This document shows positions 32,664 to 41,510 of a stretch of DNA of 64,000 nt, piece after piece. Both the position numbers and the translations under genes were made by a program. The DNA is from Treponema sp. Marseille-Q3903. Its GTDB lineage: Bacteria > Spirochaetota > Spirochaetia > Treponematales > Treponemataceae. The notes under the pieces were generated by a model. It worked only from the letters and a program-made list of their open reading frames with translations. It was not told the DNA's origin and searched no databases. The stretch lies in the NCBI RefSeq assembly GCF_014334335.1, contig NZ_JACSEU010000001.1, forward strand, positions 992,001 to 1,056,000, given 5' to 3'. Position 1 is the stretch's first letter. Each line of letters opens with the position of its first letter.

Positions 32664-35423
32664 TTACTTTTTCAAAATTACAAAGCTCTTTGCAGGAATT
32701 TCTGTAGGAATTGTTCCTGACTCATTTACAGAGCCGCTGCTTACGTCAATAAGTTTTGCATACCCCATAGTGTCGATGTGTTGTGTCTCGTCTGTAGCAT
32801 TAAAATAAACAAGAAAATTTCCTGTTTTATACTTTATAAATCCTGTGGCAAGTTTTTCTGCAGATGCGGACGAATTCTTTCCGAATGCAGCTGGATTTGC
32901 TTTTCTTAACGCAATTAAACCTTTGTAAGTGTTGTAAACATCTGAATATGTAGTTTTAAAACCTAGGTCAATAGCGTTGATCGCATCACTGCTATTGTAA
33001 CTGTTTTCGTCGCCTTTTTTCGTGCGAAGAAATTCTTGCCCTCCGTTTATAAAAGGCGTTCCTTGAGCCAAGAATATATATGCGGCGGCAAGTTTATCCT
33101 GCTTTTCGACTTCTGTTAATCCTGCGACACCGATTTTAGCAAATAGATCAACAGGAGGTTTTGGTGGTTTTGTGCCATAAGAATAGGAAATTGCCAGTTT
33201 ATCAAACAGAGTATAGTTGTCGTGGCATTCAACATAATTTATAAATCGACCTATTACATCAACATCACTCTTTGAGCCTTGCAAACCTTTTATTATAGCG
33301 CCATCGTAAAATGTTCCCTGAACATGACCTTTTTTAAATCCACCGAATTCTGCGCCTTTAATCGCGTTACGATAATCATCATCAAAACAGCCGACTCCGT
33401 TGTTTGAATAAGTATTATCAGCACAGTCGTCTATGCTTCCCTTAGTCCCTGCTGTTATTCCGTTTTTAACGCCGCTGGTGCCGCCAGTCCAAGGTTCTCC
33501 GTATACCATAACGTTTTTATCGATTGCGGAAAGTTCTTTATAAATCTCTTTCATTGTCGATTTTTCTATACAGCCCATCAAATCAAAGCGGAATCCGTTT
33601 ACATGGTAGTCAAGCATCCAGTGTTTTAAAGAATCTATTATATACTTTTTGGTCATAGGAGAGCTGGTATCAATTTCATTTCCGCAGCCGCTGCCGTTCA
33701 CATAAGTTCCGTCCGCCGCCATATTGTAGTAATAGTATGGAACAGTCATATCATACAAAGAATTCTTACCTGTTCCGCTTGTGTGGTTGTATACAACATC
33801 CATAATCACGGCAATACCCGCATCATGAAGTTTTTTTATCAATGTGCGAAGCTCTAAAACAGCCTGCGTTCCGTCAGCATAGCCTGCAGTAACATAGCGA
33901 CCTTCAGGCACATTGTAGTGATACGGATTATATCCCCAGTTATAGGCAGCGTTCGCATTTTTTTCCGCATAGTCAAAAACAGGAAGAATCTGAACGTGGG
34001 TAATACCCAAATCCTTAAGGTGTGCAATAACTTTAGTTCCGTTTGCAATTTCAAGATATTTTCCTGTATTGGAAGTGTTTTCCGCTTTTGCCCAGTCGCG
34101 GATGTGCATTTCGTAAATAACAGCATCTGTGTAAGATTTTGTCTGCGTTCCGTCATTACCGAACGGATTTTTATAGTATTCTTTTTTACCGTATTGAGTC
34201 CCAGAAGGAATTGCCGCTGAATCGGTATTTATATCTGTAATTTGTGCCGCAACGGAATCTGCGCTTGCAGATTTTGCATAAATATCGCAGACGTCATTTT
34301 GTTCACCGTTATTTGTGATTCTAAACTTGTAATATTTGTATGAACCAATAGATACATTGGAAAGGGACCATATTCCTTTATCATCTTTTGTCATCTGCTT
34401 AGTCTCAGCAGGTGTTTTAAGCGCGGCAGAGTTTGTAAAAAGCAAAAGTTTAACATCGCTTGCCAACGGTGCCCAAGTTTTGAACGAAGCCGATGTTCCG
34501 CTGATTGTAACACCTAGATCAGTTCCCTCATATTCATAATCACTGTACTGCTTTTTGATTGCAACAACCATTCCAACTTCTACGCCTGCATCGGGCTTAA
34601 ATTTTGGATGACTTATGAACCATTTTTTAGAAGCGTCAAGATTACTGCCTAGTTTTATATACAGCGTATCGGCAAAATTATGGCTGCGGTCAGCCCTGCC
34701 TCTGTAAACGTAATTTTTTACATCGGCAACAATAATTTCAGCTCCGTCGTCTGATTTTAATACAAAGTTGTTAGAAGATTCTCTTGTTTCAAGTCCGAGC
34801 TTAACGGAAAGAGTGAGCTTTATTGAGTCCAATCCTTCCGCCGCAGCAGAAACAAATGTAGGTTCAAAATTTTTTTTGATAGAATAGACAGCAGTGTCAT
34901 TGCTTATAGTCATAAAGTGCTTTCCTTCAGTTAAAGTCATAAAACGGTCTCCGTCGGGATCTTTTCCCCATTCTGCATTGCGTATAATAAAGTTCAACTT
35001 ATCATTCTCAGCTATAGCGCTTTGTATTTCGGTCAAACTTGAAGTAAGCTCACTGATGTCCCAGTAGGCAATATCTTGTCCATCGATATTGCGTTTTTCT
35101 GCCTTGCCGTTTGTCGCATCATATCCAGCCCCTCCGTCTCCACCTGTTTTCCATAGCCACAAACCCCAGTCTTCATATTTACCGTCAGGTCTATAGTAAA
35201 AAAGAATCACTTTATTATCGGCAGGATCTATCTCCTTAGCCAATTTAGACGCGGCAGAAATAACTTTCGATTGCTGTCCTATAGTGCCCGGTTCAACATC
35301 GTATGCATTTTTATTTTCACCGTGAGATTTTGTTTTACCACTTGTTAGTCCTGCACAGCCCAAAAATAAAACAGCAGAGAGAACGAGCGTGGCAACTCCA
35401 AATTTTAAGAGAATGTTCTTCAT
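32664..35423 (-). CDS. pulA: Type-I pullulanase lipoprotein
   Basis: The 919-residue protein begins with a lipoprotein signal ending LFLGC near 19-23. A CBM41-like starch-binding domain follows (YYRPDGKYEDWGLWLW near 55-70), then further beta domains and CBM48, and the GH13 catalytic barrel. Signature motifs are YNWGYNPYHYN (pullulanase type), DVVYNHT, GFRFDLMG with the nucleophile Asp near 612, GEPWTGG with the acid/base Glu near 642, and VECHDN near 732. It should hydrolyse alpha-1,6 bonds in pullulan and starch at the cell surface. GGAGG precedes the start. It stands alone on the minus strand. Confidence 0.95.
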   Translation of the reverse strand: MKNILLKFGVATLVLSAVLFLGCAGLTSGKTKSHGENKNAYDVEPGTIGQQSKVISAASKLAKEIDPADNKVILFYYRPDGKYEDWGLWLWKTGGDGGAGYDATNGKAEKRNIDGQDIAYWDISELTSSLTEIQSAIAENDKLNFIIRNAEWGKDPDGDRFMTLTEGKHFMTISNDTAVYSIKKNFEPTFVSAAAEGLDSIKLTLSVKLGLETRESSNNFVLKSDDGAEIIVADVKNYVYRGRADRSHNFADTLYIKLGSNLDASKKWFISHPKFKPDAGVEVGMVVAIKKQYSDYEYEGTDLGVTISGTSASFKTWAPLASDVKLLLFTNSAALKTPAETKQMTKDDKGIWSLSNVSIGSYKYYKFRITNNGEQNDVCDIYAKSASADSVAAQITDINTDSAAIPSGTQYGKKEYYKNPFGNDGTQTKSYTDAVIYEMHIRDWAKAENTSNTGKYLEIANGTKVIAHLKDLGITHVQILPVFDYAEKNANAAYNWGYNPYHYNVPEGRYVTAGYADGTQAVLELRTLIKKLHDAGIAVIMDVVYNHTSGTGKNSLYDMTVPYYYYNMAADGTYVNGSGCGNEIDTSSPMTKKYIIDSLKHWMLDYHVNGFRFDLMGCIEKSTMKEIYKELSAIDKNVMVYGEPWTGGTSGVKNGITAGTKGSIDDCADNTYSNNGVGCFDDDYRNAIKGAEFGGFKKGHVQGTFYDGAIIKGLQGSKSDVDVIGRFINYVECHDNYTLFDKLAISYSYGTKPPKPPVDLFAKIGVAGLTEVEKQDKLAAAYIFLAQGTPFINGGQEFLRTKKGDENSYNSSDAINAIDLGFKTTYSDVYNTYKGLIALRKANPAAFGKNSSASAEKLATGFIKYKTGNFLVYFNATDETQHIDTMGYAKLIDVSSGSVNESGTIPTEIPAKSFVILKK

Positions 35424-35633
35424 AAAGCCTCCAAAAAAATCATGTAGATTGAAAAAACGATATGCGTTGCACTCGTAAATTCTTTATATATTAAAACATA
35501 GACGTTTTTATATAAGCAAGTCAATACTCAAAAAAAAGATAATAAAACTTTCATTACGAAACGTCACAATGCAACAGATTTTTCTTCGCTAACAACTATC
35601 TTTATAGTTTCCAATTTTTATTAAAAGAATTCC
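35424..35633. other. Upstream region of pulA
   Basis: The leader of pulA is AT-rich; no gene or clear repeat is seen. The pulA promoter must lie here on the minus strand, and the divergent TetR promoter starts right behind, but I cannot fix a -10/-35 pair for pulA with confidence. Confidence 0.4.
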
Positions 35634-35690
35634 TTGACAACAAAAAAGTAAACGGTGTATTAATAAATAAAAAAAGTATACGGTGTCTAT
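35634..35690 (+). promoter_or_regulatory. TetR-type promoter with paired operator motifs
   Basis: TTGACA at 35634-35639 and TATTAA at 35658-35663 are spaced by 18 bp. Two near-identical motifs GTAAACGGTGT (35648-35658) and GTATACGGTGT (35676-35686) lie over and after the -10, as expected for auto-repression by a TetR-family protein. AGGAGG at 35701 serves the gene that follows. Confidence 0.65.
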
Positions 35691-35712
35691 TTTTTTATTT
35701 AGGAGGAAAATT

Positions 35713-36160
35713 ATAAAACGCGATACAGCAAAGCTAAAAGAAAAATTGATTCAAATCGGAATCGAGCAGATTAGAAAAAAAAGGTGTTGATCAACTGTCG
35801 CTTAGGACTATTGCCGGAATTTGTGATGTTACTCATGGCACTTTTGTATCGACATTTAAAAAGCAAGTAAGAGTATCTAAAAATTGTATTGGTGGAGATT
35901 GCGGCTTTTCTTAATCATGAGATAGACTCCGGAGTCGATGAAAAATCTTCACGCGGTAAACTTATTCAAATGGGATTCAACCTTATAAATTTTGCAAAAA
36001 ATTATCCTACTTTTTTTGAAGAGTTGTTTGTAAAGTTTCCCTTTAAATAATTACGGGGCTTGCTGTTTTCGCAAATAGACCGATAGGCAAAGACCTTGAT
36101 GACAATGCAATACAAGATAATATCGAACACATGCTTGATATATATAAAAGGAGGACAATT
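35713..36160 (+). pseudogene. TetR-family repressor, decayed
   Basis: After a good AGGAGG the expected ATG is ATA at 35713. The frame KRDTAKLKEKLIQIGIEQIRK shifts in an A-run, then goes on with GVDQLSLRTIAGICDVTHGTF, the TetR helix-turn-helix, shifts again, and continues IVLVEIAAFLNHEIDSGVDEK to a stop near 36050. A last part ends MLDIYKRR at the flavodoxin gene. At least three lesions make this non-functional. With the repressor lost, the downstream reductase would be expressed constitutively. Confidence 0.85.
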
Positions 36161-36520
36161 ATGAATATTTTAATTATTTACGCGCATCCGAATCCGAAAA
36201 GTTTTAACGCGGAGATTTTCAAGCAAGTTCAGGACAACATTCCAAAATCGCATACTGTTCAAACTTTGGACTTATACGCTAAATATTTTGAGCCTGTTTT
36301 GAAGTTCGATGAAAATCATAAACGGCGCGATTTAGCCAAACTTGAAGAAACAAAAAAATATCGTGATTTAATCACTTGGACGGATCGGATAATATTCATC
36401 TTTCCTGGTTGGTGGAGCGGAATGCCTGCAATTCTCAAAGGTTTTATAGACCGCGTTTTTGTAGCAGGATTTGCTTATTCATACAAAAAAATCGCCTCTC
36501 TGGCTGGAAAAATCAAGTGA
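36161..36520 (+). CDS. Flavodoxin-fold NAD(P)H:quinone oxidoreductase, truncated
   Basis: The product starts MNILIIYAHPNPKSFNAEIF, typical of NQO/MdaB-like reductases, with the flavin segment FPGWWSGMPAILKGFIDRVF near 82-101. It stops at residue 119 (ASLAGKIK), while family members have about 180-200 residues; the C-terminal NAD(P)H-side part is missing, and the ALDH gene begins 10 bases later. The start at 36161 has AGGAGG ahead; the upstream Met belongs to the TetR remnant. Activity is doubtful. Confidence 0.82.
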   Translation: MNILIIYAHPNPKSFNAEIFKQVQDNIPKSHTVQTLDLYAKYFEPVLKFDENHKRRDLAKLEETKKYRDLITWTDRIIFIFPGWWSGMPAILKGFIDRVFVAGFAYSYKKIASLAGKIK

Positions 36521-36530
36521 TGGAAAAAAA

Positions 36531-37910
36531 ATGACCGAGCAAGATATTATAAAAACAATAAAACGACAGAATGAGTATTTCGAGTCCGGGGCAGCGCAAA
36601 GCAGAAAGGCCAGGCTTGAATCTCTTGAGACTCTTGAGAAGGCTATAAATATTTATAAAAATGACTTGTGCGAGGCATTAAAAACTGACTTGGGTAAGAG
36701 CGAGGTTGAATCTCTGATGAGTGAGCTAAGTCTTACATTTGCTGAGATAAGATGGCTCAAAAAGCGTTTAAGGAGTCTTATGCGAAAAAAGCATGTGCGC
36801 ACACCTATTGTTCAGTTTGCCGCTAAAAGTTTTAGAAGTCCATCTCCCTATGGAACTGTTTTGATAATAAGCCCTTGGAATTATCCTGTTCTTCTTACTC
36901 TGGAACCGCTCTCCGACGCTTTGGCAGCCGGAAACACTGTGATTTTAAAGCCGAGTGCCTATGCACCTGAAACTTCCAGAGTATTAAAAGAAATGATTGA
37001 AGAGTTTTTCGACCCGGAATTAGTTGCAGTTGTAACCGGTGGGAGAAGTGAAAATAAGGCGCTTTTGCATCAGAGATTTGACAAGATATTTTTTACAGGA
37101 AGTAAGTCTGTAGGAAAAGAGGTGATGAGGTGCGCGGCAGAGCATTTAACTCCTGTAACTCTTGAACTTGGTGGAAAAAGTCCCTGCATTGTAGAAAAAA
37201 GCGCAAAAATAGGTTTGGCTGCAAAGAGAATTGTATTTGGAAAATTCTTAAACTGCGGACAGACTTGTGTAGCGCCTGACTATATTTTATGCGACCGGAA
37301 TATAAAAGACGAGCTTGTTGTGGCTATAAAAAAAGAGATAGTTTTTCAATTTGGGGCGGAGCCTCTTGAGAATCTGAATTACGGAAAAATTGTAAATGAA
37401 AAACATTTTGACAGATTAAAAAGTCTTATAAATGCGGAAAAAATAGCCTTTGGTGGAAAATGCGACAGAGAAACGCTTAAAATAGAGCCAACTGTACTGG
37501 TCGATATAACTTGGGATGATGCGGTGATGGAAGATGAAGTTTTTGGTCCCTTGCTACCAATTCTTACTTACAAAAACTTAGACGAGGCGTTTTCTGTGAT
37601 TGAAAAAAATCCTCGCCCTTTGGCTCTGTATTGCTTTACGGAAAATAAAAAGGTCAAAGCGGATGTGCTAAAAAAATGCAGGTTTGGCGGTGGCTGCATA
37701 AACGATACTGTTGTTCATCTGGCTACAAGCGAAATGCCTTTTGGAGGAGTTGGAGAAAGCGGAATCGGCTCTTATCACGGAAGGGCCGGCTTTGAGGAAT
37801 TCAGCCACACAAGGAGCATCGTAGATAAAAAAACTTGGATTGATATGCCGATGAGGTATCAGCCATATACCGAAAAAAAACTCAAGATTTTGAAATGGCT
37901 CTTAAAGTAA
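36531..37910 (+). CDS. Class-3-like aldehyde dehydrogenase
   Basis: The product of 459 residues has NAD-binding SPWNYPV (near 118-124), KPSAYAPETS, FTGSKSVGKEVM, LELGGKSP (general base Glu near 212) and GQTCVAP (catalytic Cys near 246). Length and lack of a C-terminal membrane tail fit the ALDH3 group that oxidises medium/long-chain aldehydes. It follows the truncated reductase at a deletion-like junction. The Met at 36531 is chosen because the part upstream repeats the reductase in another frame. A run of A residues precedes it, without a good ribosome-binding site. Confidence 0.9.
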   Translation: MTEQDIIKTIKRQNEYFESGAAQSRKARLESLETLEKAINIYKNDLCEALKTDLGKSEVESLMSELSLTFAEIRWLKKRLRSLMRKKHVRTPIVQFAAKSFRSPSPYGTVLIISPWNYPVLLTLEPLSDALAAGNTVILKPSAYAPETSRVLKEMIEEFFDPELVAVVTGGRSENKALLHQRFDKIFFTGSKSVGKEVMRCAAEHLTPVTLELGGKSPCIVEKSAKIGLAAKRIVFGKFLNCGQTCVAPDYILCDRNIKDELVVAIKKEIVFQFGAEPLENLNYGKIVNEKHFDRLKSLINAEKIAFGGKCDRETLKIEPTVLVDITWDDAVMEDEVFGPLLPILTYKNLDEAFSVIEKNPRPLALYCFTENKKVKADVLKKCRFGGGCINDTVVHLATSEMPFGGVGESGIGSYHGRAGFEEFSHTRSIVDKKTWIDMPMRYQPYTEKKLKILKWLLK

Positions 37911-37921
37911 AAAATCAACAA

Positions 37922-37942
37922 CCCCGACTCAGAGCATCGGGG
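37922..37942. terminator. Weak hairpin after the ALDH gene
   Basis: CCCCGA and TCGGGG form a six-bp stem 11 bases after the stop codon; no T-run follows, so termination is uncertain. Confidence 0.45.
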
Positions 37943-38020
37943 TATTAAACCATCCGCACGAATAAAGTCGGTAAGAGAGCGTGGGAAGACGTAGTATTTC
38001 AAGGAGGTTTACAAAAGATT

Positions 38021-38301
38021 ATGACAGAAAAAAGAGTGGAAAATCAGACTTTTAAGCAAAACCGAAAATATTTTTAAATCTCAGCGATGTTCCTTATCGG
38101 TATTTTTCAACATCGTACGCTACTGATGATTATAGAAAGGGATATCCGCTGTACACAATAAAAGATGCCGCACATAATACGAATGTTTATAAACCTGATG
38201 AAGTGAATAAAATCATAGAGGAGTTTACCGGCATTTGTAAAATAAAAAAAGTAAATCATCATATTGTTGTAAACGAAATAAACGGCAAGATAATCTCATA
38301 A
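38021..38301 (+). pseudogene. Mosaic of gene fragments related to the 6-8 kb region
   Basis: After AAGGAGG, an ATG at 38021 opens a short frame (ENQTFKQNRKYF then stop) that copies the start of the membrane-protein gene at 6185; the match resumes with ISAMFLIGIF and HRTLLMII with a deletion between. A second scrap runs from about 38137 to 38301 as YPLYTIKDAAHNTNVYKPDE and ends VNHHIVVNEINGKIIS, like the GNAT at 8131 in the middle of its domain. None is functional. Confidence 0.72.
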
Positions 38302-38357
38302 TGCGTTTGCGCTATGCAGTTTGATTTTGCCCTTATCTATACTTTTGGTGGTGTTTA

Positions 38358-39032
38358 ATGACTATTGAAGAAAAGGCGTTTGAAAGAAAACGGTTTGTTT
38401 TTGAAAAACTTTTGGAATATGGATTTAAAAAGGTTGGAAACGATTTTGTTTTTGATGCTGATTTTATGAATGGAGATTTTCATGCTGTGATATCAGTCTC
38501 TGAGAGCGGTATTATCTTTGGCAAAGTTATTGACGTTATGAATGATGAGGAATATACCCAGCTCAGAATTGAAAATATGAATGGGGCGTATATTGGAAAA
38601 GTGAGGACTGAATATTTAGATTTACTTTCAAATATAGCCGAGTCTTGCTGCGATGACGTTCTTTTTTCATTTGACCAAGCAAACCGCATAACAGATATGA
38701 TTTTTGATAAATTCGATATTCTGCCGGATTTTCCGTGGCAGAAAAGTAATTTTCAAAGTTATGGCGTTTTCAGGCATCAAGATTCCCGAAAATGGTTTGC
38801 ACTTATAATGAATATAAAATGGAAATCTATTCTAAAAAATAAAAATGATAAAAATGTCGATGTCATAAATCTCAAAATAAACCCAGATGACAGCGACAAA
38901 TTGAAAAAATTTGAAGGAATTTATCAGGGCTATCACATGAATCACAAAAATTGGATTACAGTTGCGCTTGATGACACTTTGCCTGATGAAGAAATTATGA
39001 AGCTGATCGATACCAGCTTTGAGTTGACTTAA
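38358..39032 (+). CDS. MmcQ/YjbR (DUF419) family protein
   Basis: The 224-residue product has an N-terminal domain of about 95 residues (KRFVFEKLLEYGFKKVGNDF) and a C-terminal YjbR part with VFRHQDSRKWFALIM near 137-151 and GYHMNHKNWITVALDD near 195-210. This CyaY/YjbR-like fold occurs in DNA-binding-like proteins with no fixed function. The N-terminal half is a frequent extension in clostridial members. It is bracketed by gene fragments on both sides (38021-38301 and 39034-39108). No clear ribosome-binding site was found; GGTGG is closest. Confidence 0.82.
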   Translation: MTIEEKAFERKRFVFEKLLEYGFKKVGNDFVFDADFMNGDFHAVISVSESGIIFGKVIDVMNDEEYTQLRIENMNGAYIGKVRTEYLDLLSNIAESCCDDVLFSFDQANRITDMIFDKFDILPDFPWQKSNFQSYGVFRHQDSRKWFALIMNIKWKSILKNKNDKNVDVINLKINPDDSDKLKKFEGIYQGYHMNHKNWITVALDDTLPDEEIMKLIDTSFELT

Positions 39033-39033
39033 T

Positions 39034-39108
39034 ATGTAACAATAGAAACTTTATGGGGTATGATGAAAATCGCTGTCAGAGCATGCCTTTTTGTAAAGAA
39101 CTGCAATG
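39034..39108 (+). pseudogene. 5' fragment of the TudS-like DUF523 gene
   Basis: About 75 bp match 5695-5768 with roughly 85% identity, including the leader TATGTAA.AATAGAAACTTTATGG, the ATG and MKIAVSACLL (here MKIAVRACLF). Similarity then stops. Confidence 0.85.
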
Positions 39109-39181
39109 ACACTATTGATATACGGGTGCAAGAGTGATTGGCTGTTTTTATGCGACTTTTTTTTGATTACATGACTAAATC

Positions 39182-39235
39182 TTGACAAGTTAGTTAATTA
39201 TAACCATAGTAAGTTAACATTGTAAACAAGGCGAT
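39182..39235 (+). promoter_or_regulatory. Possible promoter with operator-like palindromes
   Basis: TTGACA at 39182 lies inside CTTGACAAG, and dyads such as GTTAACATTGTAAAC follow. A -10 is weak (CATAGT after 17 bp). This may drive the esterase gene, but I hold it with little confidence. Confidence 0.35.
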
Positions 39236-39242
39236 TTGAGGC

Positions 39243-39390
39243 GCTGCCGCTAACGCGGTGTTTTATAGGAGCGTGCTAAAAATTACATACTTGTAATTTT
39301 TAGCACTAAAGTTTATTTCGCGCGTGCGCTCCGTAAACTTTAATACAGCACCTCCATGTGCTGCCGCTAACGCGGTGTTTTAGTTTTATA
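39243..39390. repeat. Hairpin-rich repeat flanked by direct copies
   Basis: GCTGCCGCTAACGCGGTG with the following TTTTA occurs at 39243-39265 and 39360-39382, each time followed by TATAGGAG (with a 6-bp insert in the second). Between them are a perfect 15-bp stem (GTGCTAAAAATTACA and complement), a TAAAGTTTA/TAAACTTTA stem and CAGCAC/GTGCTG. The final TAGGAG provides the ribosome-binding site of the esterase gene, so the repeat sits directly on its leader. Confidence 0.75.
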
Positions 39391-39398
39391 GGAGAAAA

Positions 39399-40907
39399 AT
39401 GATTTTTAAGACTGAACTTGGAGAATTAAATGGAATTCCTTTGGGAAAAAGCGATAATGGAAAAATTGTCTATGAATTTCATAGCATTCCCTACGCAAAA
39501 GCAAAACGCTTTGAAAAACCTATCCTAATAGATGACTACGAAAACGGCAAACCTATAAACATGGAAGATACTGTTTGTTTTCCTCAACATGGATATCCTC
39601 TGTGGCTAAATCGCTTTATAAAACACCACATGATGCGTCCTGAGTTTTTGCCGATGAAAGACAGACAAACGGAGGACGCTCTTGTAGTAAATATATGGAC
39701 GAACGATTTGACTGGAAATAAACCTGTCACAGTATTTTTTCACGGTGGCGGAGAGGGAAGCGGGACAGTTCCTATGTACACCGGCGGAAATCTTGCAAAA
39801 AAGGATATTGTCTCTGTGACAGTTACGTATCGGATTGGTTGCTTTGGATATATGCCGACTTTTGATAGAGGGCAAATGACTGCAAATCTGGCATATTTTG
39901 ATCAACAAGCGGCACTGCTTTGGATTAAAAAGAATATTCAGTATTTCGGCGGAGACCCTGCAAATATAACATTGATTGGGCACTGTGGTGGAGCGCTAGC
40001 GGCATTGTACCACTTTTTGAACCCGATAAGTCAAAAGTGTTTTGACAAATTAATGCTCCTGTGCGGCAATCTCCCAACGCTGACCACAAGAGCAAAAGCG
40101 GAATCGAACTATCCAAATATGCTGAAACACTACAAATGCAGCTCTCTCGAAAACCTAAAATCGCTGCCGTCAAATCGTTTTTTGAGGCGCAATTCAATAG
40201 GGATGGGAGATGTCCAGGATGGCGATTTTTTTATAGATGACCCGAACAAATTGATGGAATGCAGGCTTTTTCCGTCAATTCCTATTCTTATCGGCACTAA
40301 TGCTGATGAGTTCTCCATGATAGAACTACCTATGTATTACAAAGTTCTTGGGATTGCCACAAAAGAAAAAAATGTAGATGACGCATTGACAAAGAAATAT
40401 GGAAGTTTAGCGTCTATGCTTAAGTCGGCTTTTGTCGCTGAAGCAAACAAAGCGGTCGATTTACAAGTTAAAATCATGGAGCTGCTCGTCTTTCACAATT
40501 CCGCATATCGCTTGCTGGAGACAGTTAAAGGAAAATGCCCAGTCTACGGATATCGCCTGAATTTTGTGCCTGACCTCTATAACGGGCTCAGAGGCAGTTA
40601 TCACGGTGCGGAACTGGCATATTTTTTTGATAACTTTGACAAGATGAATATTCCTTATACGAAAAAGAACAAAATGGAAACAGCCATTATTCAAAAAGAC
40701 TGGCTACAGTTTGTTAGAAATGGAGTTATTGAAGGCAGGGAACGATATGATGAGACTGAGCACATTACAAATTACGATTCAGATATTAAATCAATCCGTT
40801 TTCCGAAAGAGGAGCTTTTGAAAAAGCTGTCCGATTCCGACATTTTTGAAAAAGTAAGGCGAAGCTATATTCTTGGAATGAAGGAAGATCCGACGGGCAA
40901 AGTTTGA
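39399..40907 (+). CDS. Type-B carboxylesterase-like protein with Cys nucleophile
   Basis: The 502-residue product has the carboxylesterase-B layout: IPYAKAKRFEKP near 28-39, oxyanion HGGGEGSG near 117, the segment ITLIGHCGGALAALYHF near 190-206, and catalytic His in YHGAELAYFF near 402-411. The usual nucleophile motif GESAG reads GHCGG, so Cys196 replaces Ser. Acidic residues around 300 (GTNADEFSMIE) supply the third residue. Cys in this position could give thiolase-like or weakened esterase activity, or none. Length is normal and the frame intact. Confidence 0.85.
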   Translation: MIFKTELGELNGIPLGKSDNGKIVYEFHSIPYAKAKRFEKPILIDDYENGKPINMEDTVCFPQHGYPLWLNRFIKHHMMRPEFLPMKDRQTEDALVVNIWTNDLTGNKPVTVFFHGGGEGSGTVPMYTGGNLAKKDIVSVTVTYRIGCFGYMPTFDRGQMTANLAYFDQQAALLWIKKNIQYFGGDPANITLIGHCGGALAALYHFLNPISQKCFDKLMLLCGNLPTLTTRAKAESNYPNMLKHYKCSSLENLKSLPSNRFLRRNSIGMGDVQDGDFFIDDPNKLMECRLFPSIPILIGTNADEFSMIELPMYYKVLGIATKEKNVDDALTKKYGSLASMLKSAFVAEANKAVDLQVKIMELLVFHNSAYRLLETVKGKCPVYGYRLNFVPDLYNGLRGSYHGAELAYFFDNFDKMNIPYTKKNKMETAIIQKDWLQFVRNGVIEGRERYDETEHITNYDSDIKSIRFPKEELLKKLSDSDIFEKVRRSYILGMKEDPTGKV

Positions 40908-40970
40908 TTACAATATTGTCCTCCGGAACTATAAAGGTTAAACTTTGCGTTGAGGCAGTGGAAAAAACAA

Positions 40971-41498
40971 ATGGTTATTTTAATTACAGGTGCATCGCAC
41001 ACAGGAAAAACGGCACTCGCTCAAAAATTGCTCGAAAAATATAAATATCCGTATCTTTCAATCGACCATTTAAAAATGGGATTGATTCGTAGCGGTCAGA
41101 CAACCCTTACGGCTATGAGTGACGACAGAAAGCTGACAGAATATTTGTGGCCGATTGTCAGAGAAATAATAAAAACCGCCATAGAAAATAAACAGAATCT
41201 TATTATCGAAGGCTGCTACATACCATTTAATTGGTCGAATAGTTTTGATAAAAAATACATTGATGATATAAAATACTATTGCCTTGTAATGACTGAAAAA
41301 TACATAAAAGCCCACTTTTCCGACATAAAAAAATACGCAAATGTTGTTGAAAACCGCATAGATGACAAATGGTGCACTTTGGAAAGCGTACTGGATGATA
41401 ACACGCAGACCCTTGAAGATGCAAAAAAATACAAAGTCAACTACGTGCTTATAGATGATAAATATGAAATTGAAATTGAAAAGTTAAAATTGATATAA
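40971..41498 (+). CDS. Small P-loop kinase-like protein
   Basis: The 175-residue protein starts MVILITGASHTGKTALAQKLLEK, with Walker A GASHTGKT near 7-14, then YPYLSIDHLKMGLIR (substrate-lid-like) and IIEGCYIPF with the second strand. The layout resembles AAA-like small-molecule kinases such as shikimate/zeta-type or 2-phosphoglycerate-kinase-like proteins; the substrate is not clear. The ATG at 40971 is preferred over the TTG at 40950 since it begins right at the first strand of the P-loop fold. It leads a run of four closely spaced + genes. Confidence 0.8.
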   Translation: MVILITGASHTGKTALAQKLLEKYKYPYLSIDHLKMGLIRSGQTTLTAMSDDRKLTEYLWPIVREIIKTAIENKQNLIIEGCYIPFNWSNSFDKKYIDDIKYYCLVMTEKYIKAHFSDIKKYANVVENRIDDKWCTLESVLDDNTQTLEDAKKYKVNYVLIDDKYEIEIEKLKLI

Positions 41499-41510
41499 AA
41501 GGGGGCATTC

